From: Medicago truncatula
Taxonomy: Eukaryota; Streptophyta; Magnoliopsida; Fabales; Fabaceae
Assembly (NCBI RefSeq): GCF_003473485.1
Contig: NC_053044.1
Location: 31,066,091 to 31,130,090 of the forward strand
Length of the DNA stretch: 64,000 bases
Reading direction: 5' to 3'
In this document: positions 11,560-23,541 of the stretch, one piece after another
How the letters are laid out: every line of letters begins with the position of its first letter
How positions within the stretch are numbered: the stretch's first letter is position 1
Notes under the pieces: generated by a model
What the model was told of the DNA's origin: nothing
Databases searched by the model: none
The model's input: only the letters and a program-made list of their open reading frames with translations
Made by a program: the position numbers and the translations under genes

Positions 11560-12464
11560 ATGCCCCATTAATTTGGAGGGGGCAGGCTTGTAGTATACAT
11601 ACACTTATGGCCATCATAATTGGAAAGTCTCTTTCCCAAGTATGAATCATGATACAGCCTCACAAGCTGCTCCATAATAGCACAGATCACACCTCTATAA
11701 GTCACTTCTGGAGTAATTGTTACCTACGCAACCAAGAGTAGAAATACTAGCAATAAGTATAATTAAAAGGATAAACAGTAAGTAATTATACAAATTATTG
11801 AAAGTGGAACTTACATCATAGCTGCCCTTTCCAAGGAGAAGGGGAAACCTCAATGATGATTTACTTTGTGGAGAAGAGACATGCGTCTCTTAAGAATGAA
11901 ATGCCATTTGTCCTAGATTCTGTTCAACTTCAGACACCTCTGGTGGCTGGGAAAATGAACTTGCCTCAGATTGGGGAGAGGTGGAGGAGACACGAAAACT
12001 TCATAGGCTGTAGATGGAACTTAGGTTGCTTGATCCAGCTCGGTGCTGGTTACATCAGTCTTCCACCATATGGAGAAACTACAACATGGCCACCGCCAGC
12101 ACCTGCACCATATATTGATGCTGGAGGTGGCCAAGACTTAGTTCCTTCATATGGCAGCCCACCGAGGTAACCACCACTTTAGCTGCATCAAGCAACCTAA
12201 GTTCCATCTGCACCCTAACCAGTTTTCGTGTCTCCTCCACCTGCTCTCCAATCCGAGACAAGTTCATCTACCCACCAGAAATGTCTGAATTTGAATAGGA
12301 TCTGAGGCAAATTCATCATCCCAACCACCATAACCATCATTTTCCCCTTCTTGATGTCCAACACCTCTATATACTTCAGTAACCTGATGAGGTGGTGGAC
12401 TGTTCGACTGATCATCAGAACTTTTGGCACCATCAGGTCCATCAGTTCTCTTCTTCCTCACCAT
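11560..12464 (-). pseudogene. Scrambled ARGONAUTE1-like 5' fragment, copy 2
   Basis: The start at 12464 reads MVRKKRTDGPDGAKSSDDQ, then PPPHQVTEVYRGVGHQ, the N-terminus of AGO1-type proteins. An exon end at about 11850 reads FPLLLGKGSYD with a gtaag donor. The next exon (about 11735-11560) reads [29 protein letters not shown] and YDGHKCMYT, the ArgoN domain. Between them, 12090-12230 reads AGO1 in the opposite sense (PSYGSPPR, LHQAT), and 11940-12060 is the inverted copy of 12160-12290. Stops interrupt every frame. Copies 1 and 2 share structure and 5' flank, so the fragment was rearranged before being duplicated with the Di19 units. Confidence 0.75.
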
Positions 12465-14266
12465 ACTGAAAGGTGTACACACACACACACAACACAACAG
12501 ATAATCCATTAACAAAAATCAAACAACAAATATAAAATGAAACAACCCATTTTGCTCTCTATATTTATTTGTGCACAAGAAAGAAAACATATATCTCCTC
12601 CCGATATTTTCTCTCACTCTCAACAAGCTCTAAATGTTTTTGTTGCGTTGCTACTTGATGGGATGAATGAAGTGGTGGAAATGAACTTGCTATTTATAAG
12701 AGAGGTAAACTATAGTTTCTTACATGCAACAAGCCACTTGTCTTCCATGCAAAACACCAAGTGTACAACATGTCATCACTTGTATCTCATGCATCTTGCA
12801 ACTTGTCAATGCATACAACTGTCCACTTTGCCTTACATGAAAAATGCAACTTGTCTTACTTGCACCTTGGACATGTATCTTGTTACAAAATTGGCTTTAC
12901 CAGTTACAATATTGGGCTTGGATCATCATTTGGGCAAATTTCATTCATAATCATGGGCTTAAATCACAATTTGAGCCCATATCATACGCAAAATTATCAT
13001 GTTTTCTTATGTGCAATTCTTCATTGTCACTCACTCAACAATCACTCTGGCACGCAACCTAACTAACTTTTTCTCAGATTACAAGGCGTAAAAACTGAAA
13101 AAGCTTTTTTTGGTTTGATGGGTTACAAGGTAGAGGTAGCTACTTACATATATAGATATAAAAGCTCCCGAACACATTTATATTGGTCAAATATACACTA
13201 AATTTTGTGCTACTTTGACTAGCACACAAATAATACAATTACTTCAATGACACTGAACTTTGGCATCATTAGGCTAACCCAAATACCAACACAAATTTTT
13301 GGCATCATTACGCTAAATGGTTTTGTATTGTTTTGTTTTCCTAATTGCGGGGAAAAGCAGAAACTGAAATGGAAGAGGGAAAGAAAAGCAACTACCATAG
13401 TAAAAGTGATTGTTGTTGTCATCATCGACCATCTTCACCATTTGACTACAAATTAAATGACGTATACGTGAATTTTAACCACAATATTTTTTTTCTTCTT
13501 CTCAGCCAAAAATTAATGTTGTTCTTATTAAATAAATTTGGAAAATTAAAAGCCCCTCAGTCTCTTTACAATTGTCACTTTTTCTAAGAAATTTATTCTT
13601 ATTTAACTACAGAAATTTCAAGGTTTTTATTTATTATGATGTTATCTACTAACTCAAATTTTTCTAATGACCATCTTTAATGTTGTCTCTCCTTTCAATC
13701 ACTTATTTCATCCATAACACTTCAACTTGAGACCTTGCTTAAAGGATTTAAATCCAATTTCACTCAGATCCTGTTTGAGAATTTCCAAAATATGTACTTA
13801 AGTTTAAACTTATTATATTTTGTTGGTTGGTGGAGTGGTCTCATCGTTTCACTCTATACCTATAGTGGTTTCAAAAGAATATTGATTTATTGCGCCAAAA
13901 AAAATATAGATTTATAGTCAAGTTTATGGTAGAACAAAGTATTTGATGAAAAATTGAGTGGAATCAAATCAGCTAATAGTTTATATGACTCCCTTGATCA
14001 AAGTTAAGATATAATTTTGAAAAAATAAACTAGCAAGAATGAACAAATAGGAAATATCTCGTTTTAGTCCTGCATAAAATCTGAGAAGCTGATTTCAGTA
14101 TCTCACACATAAAGAAAAAGTCATTTAGTAACTCAAAAGTGAATATTTTTCTGTTGGTATTGCAACAGAAAGAAAAACACAATGCCTCTTTTTACAAGCA
14201 TCGTCAAAACTATCAAAACTATCTGAAGATATAATTAATAAAGCAGTTCCTCGCAAATGCGCCTAT
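12465..14266. other. Intergenic: repeats and Di19-like flanks
   Basis: 12480-12500 is an AC microsatellite. 12700-12890 is a run of imperfect caacttgtc/catgcaac words that keeps a long chance frame open. 12990-13110 resembles the 5' region of the intact Di19-like gene. 13220-13420 resembles 7170-7330. No gene is supported. Confidence 0.45.
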
Positions 14267-16281
14267 CTATTCTAAGGACAAAGTTGACATAAGCAATTCC
14301 TGAGAAAAATCAGCCCTGTTACTTCTCTCTTGGACATCCAATTCATCACTGGTATCCATTGCATCTGTCGCAATCCTACAAACATAAAGAAAAAAAAAAC
14401 TAAAATCAATACAGCAAAACACCAAAATTTCTGTGTTGGTTGTGTATAGGAAGATACTTTTCGTAAACCTTGTTTCAATAACTAATTTGAAAAAACACTA
14501 CAATATACCTTATTAATGTGTATAAAGTACTCAAAATCAATGCAGAAAATAGTTAATAGAGAATGTTTGGAATGTATTACAGGTAACCGCTTTAGAATTC
14601 AGATATTGCTAGAAATAAATAAACATGTTCTAAGAGACGAAGAGTATAGACTGCAAAGGATCATACCTTTTTGGAATGGATGTGTCTTCTGCAATGACAA
14701 CATCTGAGGCATTGCTGATGGTATCTTCTTCATCTGAGAGCATATCATTCAAGCTTGGAAGATACACATTGTCCCTAGACGCTGGCAAAATTGAATCAGG
14801 CACTGGTTCATGTTTGTTGGGTTCCCAGGAAGCATCTTTCTTGTCATGCAATTCCCAATGAACATGTGAGACTCCGTTTCTCCGAGGGTTCCAAATCCCC
14901 TATGTAGAAAGCATACATCGTTATATCAGCATAATGAATTGGGTTATATAAGAATCAAATACTTCTATGCAGAAACTAAGCAATTTTACAATTAAAGCAC
15001 ATAAATCACAAGATAAGTTACAGATACCTTTTGTGAGATTTGGAAGATTGAGTTCTGCACCATCCTGATTGCATCCTCCCCTAAGCCTTTATTGCACGCA
15101 GCACAAATCTGATATAGGAACAGTGAAGCAGTCACTCAGATACCAATTTTCAATTATAACTAAGTACAATACCTATGTTAAATGCTTAGAAATGTCTTGT
15201 TTCAATTTTCCTTAGTTTTTGACTAAAATGGTTGCTTCATGCTCATCTTTTTATTAAGATCAGGACAAGTGCACTACATCAACCTGATATAGAAATTTTA
15301 ATACAATACCTATATTAAGCAAGGACATTCATTTTTACAGATTATAACAATGTCAATAATCCAGTTATCATTCAATCAAGAAATATCGGAATATGAAACC
15401 AAATCTAACAAAAACTCAAAGAAATACTTCAGAAATAAGTTCTGCTAAACATAAGTTATAAAATTCAGGAGGTCATACCGTATTATATGCATCATAATCT
15501 ACTGAACGGTCACGGCCAATTGAAACTTCAATGTCGGAACCACATGCATCACATTTTACAATCAATAGATTAACCTCATCCGAATCAACTTGATTTGAAA
15601 CTGAAGTATCTTCTGTTAGGTTTAAAATGAATCAGCATCAGAATGTTATTTCTAGAACAAGAACTCCAATTTGCTTGACATACAAACTACGTCTCAAAAT
15701 TAATAAAAAAGCGAAGAAAAAATGTCTTACACTGATACATATGCACAAGATCAAAAAATACCAACAAGAAAGAAAGAAAGAAAGAAAGAAAACGATGCTG
15801 AAAAGGAGAAAATTTGTTTCAGCAAACATTTGTAAAGGATTTGGTTTAAAGGTTTTCATAATAATCCCATTGAGTTTTAAAAACTCCATAACAATGAAAA
15901 GGTTTAATTTTTAACCTCACTTTTCCTTCATTATATCCAAATTAACAACAAACTTTCAGGGTCCATTATTCAATCCATACTCAGGAGGACATCATTTCTA
16001 AGGTAAATTGAAGACTTGACATATAATCAATCTATTCTATAAAATACATCCAAGAAGAACAAAATTGATATATCATACAGAACATAGTAATCACACACAT
16101 ACATAAATATTATTAAAATCAAATATAAAAAACAACCTTTCTCATCCACCGAAATACTGTGATCGTCAACCTCATTCATCATGCGAATATCGAAAACAGG
16201 AATATCTTGTGACACCTCAGTAGGTGTTGTTGAAGATGAAGCTCCAATGTTGTTTTCCTCTGTGCAGTTCGTCATTGTCAC
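14267..16281 (-). CDS. Di19-like protein (dehydration-induced 19 family), intact copy
   Basis: Minus-strand exons: 16281-16137, 15600-15479, 15108-15028, 14899-14667, 14375-14267. All have GT..AG borders, phases agree, and the product is 229 residues, near the usual length of the family. Di19 proteins are small nuclear stress-response zinc-finger factors. Exon 2 holds KCDACGSDIEV (first finger), exon 3 ICAACNKGLGEDAIRMVQ (second finger), exon 4 the linker with HEPVPDSIL (family: APDPLL), exon 5 the ending ERSNRADFSQELLMST (family: R..FVQ.LLLSTI). Both Cys pairs remain but the His pairs expected after each are absent, so zinc binding is doubtful. The start could also be the second ATG at 16275. 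Family assignment is by motif order and exon pattern, not a search; transcription is unknown. Confidence 0.65.
15773..15799. repeat. GAAA microsatellite
   Basis: About six GAAA units in intron 1 of the Di19-like gene. Confidence 0.85.
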
Positions 16282-18738
16282 TCACTCAACAATCACTCTC
16301 TCACGCAACCTTTTCTTGTAAAAGACTGAAAAGCTTATTTGATTTGATGGGTTACGAGGGAGGTAGCTACTTATATTGTGTTTGTATAATATGTATAATG
16401 TGAATAAGAACAAATGGAAAACGATTGTTAATTAGACCTCAATTACCCTAACTACTTGTAACTAACTATAGTTCTCTCTAACTAACATTCAAGCAACTCT
16501 AACCACCTTAACTAACTCTAGTTATCTCAACATGTACCTTAGTGAAAGCCCTGAAGTGCATGTGCATGTCCATGGTGTTAGGTTATAGAGGGAAATGATT
16601 TGAAAGAATTCTTCTGATGATGATGAATAACAAATCATCGTTTCTTCTTGTTCTGACAGAAACAGATTGACTTCGGATGACTCACAGAAAATAATGTTAT
16701 TAATTCAAGCAAATCTTGCAAGACTTGCATCATTTTTGAGCAGTCACTTACGTTCTATGATGACATAGATATGCAAACATAATTTTTTAAAATTCATTAA
16801 AATTAATTTTTTAAAATTATTTATTGAGATCGATCTAACATGTTATATGCAACCATTTATTTATTTTTTAAGAAATCATATATGTTAGCGTTTGTCTTTA
16901 TATATTAGTAGAAAAGTATCATCAAAATATATTATGTGAATAGTCACATAGTCAACTAAAGTCAATTATTTTGGGATTGATGGATTATGATAACCCATGA
17001 ATCCATGCAGCTAGCGAAATCACAATCATCCCATCAAAATCAGACATATCACATTTTAAGAATGCAGCTTGACTGCACCTGGATTCACTTCACTCAATTC
17101 ATTTTCGATAAATTATAAGTTATAAGTCATTAGATGAAAGAAAAAAAAAAAAAAAACATTGTTTCATGATTGTCATTTGTTTCACGAGCTTAAAATTTAC
17201 TTTCAGTCACTTCTGGATACTCTATCTAGATACTTGGATTTTAAAGCATCAGATGGAGTTGGTGTGTGGCCTTGGATTGTGATGTTTATGTATTTATTTC
17301 ATGAGATTAAAGCATAGAGAAGAAGAAAATGAAAAAAATGAGAAAAGTGATTATTCTATATTGAAGAGTTTGTTACAACAAGATATTTATAGTTTCTGAA
17401 TCTCGGACTAACTCCTTAGATGCTACAGCAGGCATTAACTAACTCAACTGTAATGTAACTAGGATAGTCTATGTAGTATACACAATAAGAATGGTGTGGA
17501 ATAACTTGCAACAAGTTAACTTGCTGCACAAGTTAACTAGTGCTTAGTAAGTTCAACACTATTCTTATTTGAAAGGGGTTTTGATATGGAATTCCTGAAA
17601 GTGTTTGGCTTCTGGTGACCTTTGTAATTGTGTATTTTACTTGATTGTTTGGTCGTGTAGCAAATAATAGTGTGGGCTATTTGCTTCATAAAAGATGAAT
17701 AGAGTTTGTGTTGCAAATTCGATGAGAAAATCACACCAATAACAAACTTGATGTGTGGAGCAAGGAATAATCAAGCAACCAAAACAAAGTGTATGGAACA
17801 ATTATAAACACAAGCCAAAAGTAGAAAACAGCGAGAGAAAAGAAGAGAAGAGAGAACACAAAAGAATTTGTTGACCCAGTTCGGTCCAAATTGACCTAGT
17901 CTGGGGGAGAGAGCAGCCCTCCGTTTCACTATATGATGAGTAACGTTACAAAAGAGATGTCAATGAGTTACAAGAAAAAGTCTCCCGCCTAATTTTACCC
18001 AAAGCCCGTAACCAAGAGACTCAATCTTAATATTGTTTCCCACCCTAGTGTTTGTTCCCAAGAGACAAACTCTATACAAACCCTAGTTTTGTTGTTTGCA
18101 TTCTAAACCCTTGTTTCAGCCCCCTCTATCTCAAGGTTTACTCTAATTCAAGGTCTATATTTGTAGTAAAAAATATAACTCATAAATTTGGAACGAATAC
18201 CACACTGAAGATACATTTTTTTCTCCTTCAGTGAAAGAATATTTGCATCAAAAATATAATATTCCCTTTCAAAATATATTTGCATCAAATCGTTCTTCAT
18301 ACGGTACAAAAATATATTTATTGTCCATAAATATATTTTCAGCACAAAATATATTTGAAACTAATATTTTATATTTTTAGCAACAATATTCTCCATCCAT
18401 CAAATTTTAAATCATACTACAACAGTTTGTTTATGTTGAATTAATAATAGTACCAACATAAGAACTTAAAATATTGCCATGAAAATATCCATATCATAAC
18501 ATGATGAAAATATTGCCATGAAATGCAAAACATAAACTTAAAATAAATATCACTAAATTTCTCAGTAACCACATGGCCAACCAGTCTTACATTTTGCTAG
18601 CTATCCAATATGCTAAAGATGTGCTATTTATGCTATATTAATTCATGCACCAGAATAAAACTCAATGCTTGTCTTTACAAGCATCAAAGCTATCTGAAGA
18701 TATAAGTAAGCATTTCCTCACAACGACTATCTATTCTT
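16282..18738. other. Intergenic: 5' flank, then retroelement-like sequence
   Basis: 16282-16430 is the 5' flank of the Di19-like gene. 16435-16530 is rich in taactaac words. 17330-18080 has the look of retroelement-derived sequence: a ttgacccagttcggtcc block (17872 on) and a tgggggagagagcagc block of a kind I recall as dispersed in legume genomes. No open reading frame for a polymerase or integrase and no paired LTR was found. 18240-18600 is AT-rich only. Confidence 0.35.
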
Positions 18739-18847
18739 TTATTCTAAGAATAAATCTAAAATGAGCAGCTGCTTGGAAAATGCAGTCTTGTCACTTCTCT
18801 CCTGAACATTGTGTCCATTGCCAGTTTCTGATGCATCTTTCTCGAAG
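18739..18847 (-). pseudogene. Orphan last exon of a Di19-like gene
   Basis: After a tgcag acceptor the minus strand reads FEKDASETGNGHNVQERSD, then KTAFSKQLL and ends FLE plus stop. This parallels the last exon of the intact copy (DELDVQERSNRADFSQELL). No matching exon 4, 3 or 2 is found upstream, where repeats begin. It marks the right edge of the array. Confidence 0.6.
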
Positions 18848-18896
18848 CTGCAAACAGAAAACCACCTATGCACAGAACATTCTTCCTTTTTAATTT

Positions 18897-19500
18897 GAGG
18901 TTAGTTTTTAATTATATTATTTTATATTCTTCTAAAACAATTATTGAATTTTATATTAGTAGCGGGACATAAGTTCGAATCAAGACACCTCACTTATTCA
19001 CTTTAAAGATGAATTTGTAGGCACAATATTATTTGACTAAAAATAATTTAAAATGTGTGAAATATATGTCACTGTTACAAAAATATTTCAAGTATATAAT
19101 ACCAAGAGATATGACGGGCATCAAGGGGAAGCAACGACATCCCAACTAGGTTGACACCTCGATTAACCCCCATCCCAAATATATACAAGAGAGGGGACTA
19201 AACCAAAACCCTCAAAGAAAAAGAAAAAGAAAGCGGAAACATAAAGAATATAAAGATTGTATTAATTTTTAAAAATAATTAGTCAATGATCTATTTAAAT
19301 ATTTTTTAAAAATAGTATTAATAATTTTTTAATGGAAAAAAATTAATGTCTCTTATGATATTTTTTAATATTTTTTTATAAGTCAATAGAATTATGTTAA
19401 TATTTATTAATATATATGTACAGTGTCCAGACAAAATTTATATTAAAGATTATAATTTGAATTTAATATTTTTTTAATGTCTCTTTTAATATATTTTTTT
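18897..19500. repeat. Dispersed repeat, copy 1 of 2
   Basis: Near-identical in order to 21936-22610 (ttagtttttaattatatt; agcgggaca; gacgggcatcaa; gcaacgacatc; taggttgacacc). It contains a degenerate tRNA-type B box (agttcgaatc), which suggests a SINE-derived part. The second copy carries the cleaner B box, ggttcgaacc. Confidence 0.7.
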
Positions 19501-19825
19501 AGGATGATGAGTTATTTTATTCAAGTAAAAATATTTTTTTTTTAACAAGGAAGAATGAAACTTATATTAAACGATAAAAAGATGTTCATCTCAGCACAGA
19601 ATGTGCCAAAAAGAGATACAATACACAAAAAAGAAGAACTAAAGTAAAATCATCCAAGCAACATCCAAACAGAAGATGACACTAATAATATTTTATAATT
19701 TATCCAATATGGAATTTAAATTGTCTATTAAAATTACAGAACAAGGATTTTACCATTGAATGGACATCTCGTGAACCTAATATGTTTTGTATGATGATGA
19801 TAGTTTGAAATTTAAATTCCTTTGC

Positions 19826-20452
19826 TTTGAATAATATTAAACGAACCGTAAAAATATTTTGTACTAATATAAGATATTCATAATACTATATTTAGTTAAT
19901 AAATTTTTTGATATGATATTTCATTCTTTTACTATTATTGTTGGTTCAATGAACAATTTTCCCTGCTTTCACTTACCTTTATTGTCTAGAGACTAGAGAT
20001 TGTTTAGGGCTTCTCTTTTATAGGGACTCACTTTTGTAAATATGTTCAAGCTTTTTATGTGTTTTTATTCATTTTATCTGCTTTGATAAAATATATGAAC
20101 AATTTTAACAAAAGAGTTGACTTTACAAACGAGACTTTCAAACTTTCGGTATATTCGAGGCTAGGTTTTATTCGCTCCGTCCCTACATCTAAGCACCTAT
20201 TTGATTTTGTTTTTGTCCCTAAATGTAAATTCATTTTCAAACATACCCCTAAACATACCCCTAATTAATACCACTATCTTGTCTTGAAATATGAAATGTC
20301 AAATTTAATACACATACAAACAAAGGACAATTTTATAATATTAACACACAAAATAGAGACATTAATTACACTAATAACTTTTCTTAAGAAATGTGAAAAA
20401 GGTAATGGATGCCTATATTAAAGGACGGAGGCAGTATATGAGTTAAGATTCT
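19826..20452. repeat. Direct duplication unit A, interrupted by a MITE
   Basis: 19826-20050 matches 20455-20680 (ggttcaatgaaca; ttccctgctttca; ttgtctagagacta). 20095-20169 plus 20435-20452 matches 21450-21540 (aacaaaagagttgacttt; attcgaggctaggtttta; gagttaagat). The unit was thus one block until the MITE at 20171-20434 inserted. Confidence 0.75.
20171..20434. mobile_element. Stowaway-type MITE
   Basis: The terminal inverted repeats are gctccgtccctacat on the left and, as reverse complement of the right end, ctgcctccgtccttt. The element is flanked by TA (20169-20170 and 20435-20436), the Tc1/mariner target. It is 264 bp, non-coding, and inserted in duplication unit A. Confidence 0.75.
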
Positions 20453-21540
20453 CTATTATTAAAGGAAACCGTAAAAATATTTACTACTAATATAAGATAT
20501 TCATGATACAATATTTAGTTAATAAAATGTTTGATATGATATTTCACTCTTTTACTATTGGTTCAATGAACACAATTTTCCCTGCTTTCATTTACCTTTG
20601 TTGTCTAGAGACTATAAACAGTTTAGGGCTTATCTTTTACAGGGACTCTCTTTTGTAAATATGTTCAAGCTTTTTTAAAAATAGAGTAAATTATACTCCT
20701 CTCTTTTTAAAAATGATTGAATTACACTTCCCTCCTCTTTTATGTTAAAATATATATTCCCCTCCTCTCTTATTGAAAACATATTAGAAAATATTTCACT
20801 CCCCTCCTTTGAGAGAAGTTTGAATTACATTCCCCTCCCCTCTTAAGTTAAAATCTACGCTTTAGTCCCTTAATAACTTTTTTTATTTCTAATAATCTAG
20901 CAAAAAAATAATCTAACACACTTCAAAGAATAATAGCATTGTGGGTTCATTTTAATATAATCAAATTTTGAATATAATACACAACCTTCTCTATTTTTTA
21001 TTCACAATTTCATTAACATATAGTTTTAAACCCTATTATAAAATATGAAACAACCTAAAATAAATTTAAAATATGTGAAAAATTATTAAATTCGATTAAG
21101 TATGGTTATTTAAAAGTGAATTTTATACTCTAAATTATAAAATTAATAACAAAATATTTAAATTTAATTATCATTGACATTTAGATTATAAAGAAACGAA
21201 TTTATATTTTTTAAATGGTGATTCAAAATTAAGATATATTATAAAAATATTTATTTATGTTAAAATAGATTAAAGTGTAGTCCATATTTATTTATTAAGG
21301 GAGGGGGTTGTAATTCAAGCATCTTATAGGGGAAAGGAGTATAAATTTTAATTGTCGATGGAGGGGAATGTATATTTTAACATAAGAGGAGATGTGAGTG
21401 TAATTTAAGCATCTTTGAGGGGAGAGGAGTGTAATTTACTCTAAAAAATATGGACAATTTTAACAAAAGAGTTGACTTTTTAAAAGAGACTTTGAAACTC
21501 TTTGTATATTCGAGGCTAGGTTTTATCCGAGTTAAGATCA
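20453..21540. repeat. Direct duplication unit B, interrupted by a long-TIR element
   Basis: Second copy of the block described at 19826-20452. It is interrupted at 20683-21442 by a different inverted-repeat element, so the two insertions happened after the duplication. Confidence 0.7.
20683..21442. mobile_element. Long-TIR non-autonomous DNA element (760 bp)
   Basis: The left end, agagtaaattatactcctct, pairs with the reverse complement of the right end, agagtaaattacactcctct. Pairing continues for roughly 85 bases (ttatgttaaaatata, cattcccctcc). No coding capacity. The flanks are A-rich and no clean target duplication can be fixed. Confidence 0.7.
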
Positions 21541-21935
21541 TCTACATTTATTAGTCTCTTCATCTCTTTCATTTGGAGAGAAAGAGACACAAAGAAGTTT
21601 GAAAATGATTAATAATTGTGGGACCCACTACATACTTTTTGTATCTATCAACAAATGACATAGTCCATTTATTTAAGGGGAATGTTAAATAGTGCCCACA
21701 TGGGCATTGGTTAAGCATCTAAAACAAGAAAGTTTTCACAAATAAGTGATGTAACAATTATTTAGTCAAAAGTAATATCTTATATTTCGAAGATAAAATT
21801 TCTATTCATGGATTCCTTAACTAATGCACCAGGGACATCGGTTAACCAGACCCTTTATTTAAAGCAAATATAAAGGATCTTAACTCATTTTGCTATTGTC
21901 TTCAGATAAAGAAAATAAGTATAACTTGGAATTCT
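21541..21935. other. Intergenic, no gene seen
   Basis: AT-rich sequence with a gtgcccacatgggcattggt stretch near 21693 and related wording near 21825. It may be a degraded MITE but has no clean ends. Confidence 0.35.
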
Positions 21936-22610
21936 AGGTTAGTTTTTAATTATATTATTTTATATTCTTCTAAAGCAATTATTGAATTTTATATTAGTAG
22001 CGGGACAGAGGTTCGAACCAAGACACCCCACTTATTCACCTTAAAGATGAATTTGTAGGCACAAGACTATTTGGCTACAAATAATTTAAAATAATTATAA
22101 AATGTGTAAAATATACGTCACTGTTACAAAAATACTTCAAGTATATAAAAATATATTTTTTTTCGCTAAACCAAGAGATATGACGGGCATCAAAGGGAAG
22201 CAACGACATCGCAACTAGGTTGACACCCCGATTAACCCCCATCCTACTCCGCCAAACTCAAATATTATTAAAAAAAACGGGGAAAAATATATGCAAGAGA
22301 GAGGACTAAACCAAAACCCACAAAGAAAAAGAAAAAGAAAAAGAAAGTGGAAACATAAATAGTATAAAGATTGTATTAATTTTAAAAAATAATTAGTCAA
22401 TGATCTATTTAAATATTTTTTAAAAATAGTATTAATTTTTTAATGGAAAAAAATTAATGTCTCTTTTGATATTTTTTTATAAGTCAATAGAATTATGTTA
22501 ATATTTTTTATATTTATTAATATATATGTACAGTGTCCAGACAAAATTTATATTAAAGATTATAATTTGTATTTAATATTTTTTAATGTCTCTTTTAATA
22601 TATTTTTTTA
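21936..22610. repeat. Dispersed repeat, copy 2 of 2
   Basis: Second copy of 18897-19500, with B-box-like ggttcgaacc near 22011 and an extra ~50 bp around 22150-22180 and 22255-22290. It ends about 250 bp upstream of the MADS-box gene, so it may contribute to that promoter. Confidence 0.7.
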
Positions 22611-22770
22611 TAAGTCAATAGAATTAAATGGTCTTTAATATATTCAAATTTATTTAAAGATTATAATTTGTATTTAATTTTTTTTGTTACAATATTTAAT
22701 ATTATAGTTTTTTTTATATGAAATATTTATTATTATATTTTTAAATAGTTTAATGTATCTCAAATTTGTC

Positions 22771-22778
22771 TATATAAG
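22771..22778 (+). promoter_or_regulatory. TATA box of the MADS-box gene
   Basis: tatataag in gtctatataagcag, about 80 bases before the ATG, a normal position for a plant core promoter. Confidence 0.55.
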
Positions 22779-22857
22779 CAGTACAACAGGAGCAATAAGA
22801 AAAACATAACAGAAAACATTTTTACAATTTTTAATTTGTTTTTTGATCCTCACTATC

Positions 22858-23541
22858 ATGGCTAGAGGTAAGATGAAATTAGCATACATAACATGTGACT
22901 CGAAGAGGAGGATGACATTCAGAAAGAGGAAAAATGGTTAGTTTTAGCCTCTCTTTGCATATCATACGTATAATTTTTTTTTTATAGAATCAACATATAT
23001 TAACAGTTTTGTATATGTTTTTTAAATTATAATTTTATAATTGTGAAACTTCGTGAATTAATTTTTATTTAATAAATTTGGAATTTTACTATAGGTTATA
23101 TTTTTTTTTATGGATATATCTTTTTTTGTAATAGGAATTATGAAGAAGATTAATGAAATTAGCACTCTTTGTGGAATAGAAGCCGGTGCAATAATTTACG
23201 AGCAAAACAATCCTGAAGTACAGGTTTGGCCATCAGATTCAGGGGTTAGAAGTGTGATATCCAGGTTTAGGAGTTTGCCTGGACTAGAACGAAGTAAAAA
23301 GATGGTGGATCAAGAAGTATTCTTGAGGCAAAGCATTGGAAAAGTCTATGAGCAGTTGAAGACACAAATGAAGGAAACCAGAAAGAAGGAAATGACCAAT
23401 ATCATTCATCATTTCATTCATACCACAGAATTTAATGGATATTTAATGAGCAAACCTGATCTTAATGATTTGTCCTATGTTATTGATGAGAATTTGAGGG
23501 AGGTCAATCAAAAGATGAAAGGAATGCGAATTGAAGATTGA
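22858..23541 (+). CDS. Type I (M-gamma, AGL80-like) MADS-box protein
   Basis: Exons 22858-22936 and 23135-23541; the 198-bp intron has GT..AG borders and correct phase, giving 161 residues. Exon 1 begins MARGKMKLAYITCDSKRRMT; across the junction the domain reads FRKRKNG/IMKKINEISTLCGIE, then AGAIIYEQNNPEVQVWPS and later KKMVDQEVFLRQSIGKVYEQ. This is the M-gamma pattern of AGL80/PHERES relatives, DNA-binding factors typically active in the central cell and endosperm. There is no K box, as expected for type I. The C-terminal DLNDLSYVIDENLREVN matches the family. Most relatives are intronless, so an intron within the MADS box is odd. The product is intact if spliced; without splicing a stop would follow exon 1 closely. 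Confidence 0.85.

Noticed and set aside
12537..12950. 137-codon open frame
   Set aside because: The frame runs through repeated catgcaac/cacttgtc words, has no domain, and overlapping frames are also open; low-complexity chance frame.
17330..18080. LTR retrotransposon
   Set aside because: Retroelement-like wording only; no paired LTRs, primer binding site or polyprotein frame, so listed only as repeat-like spacer.
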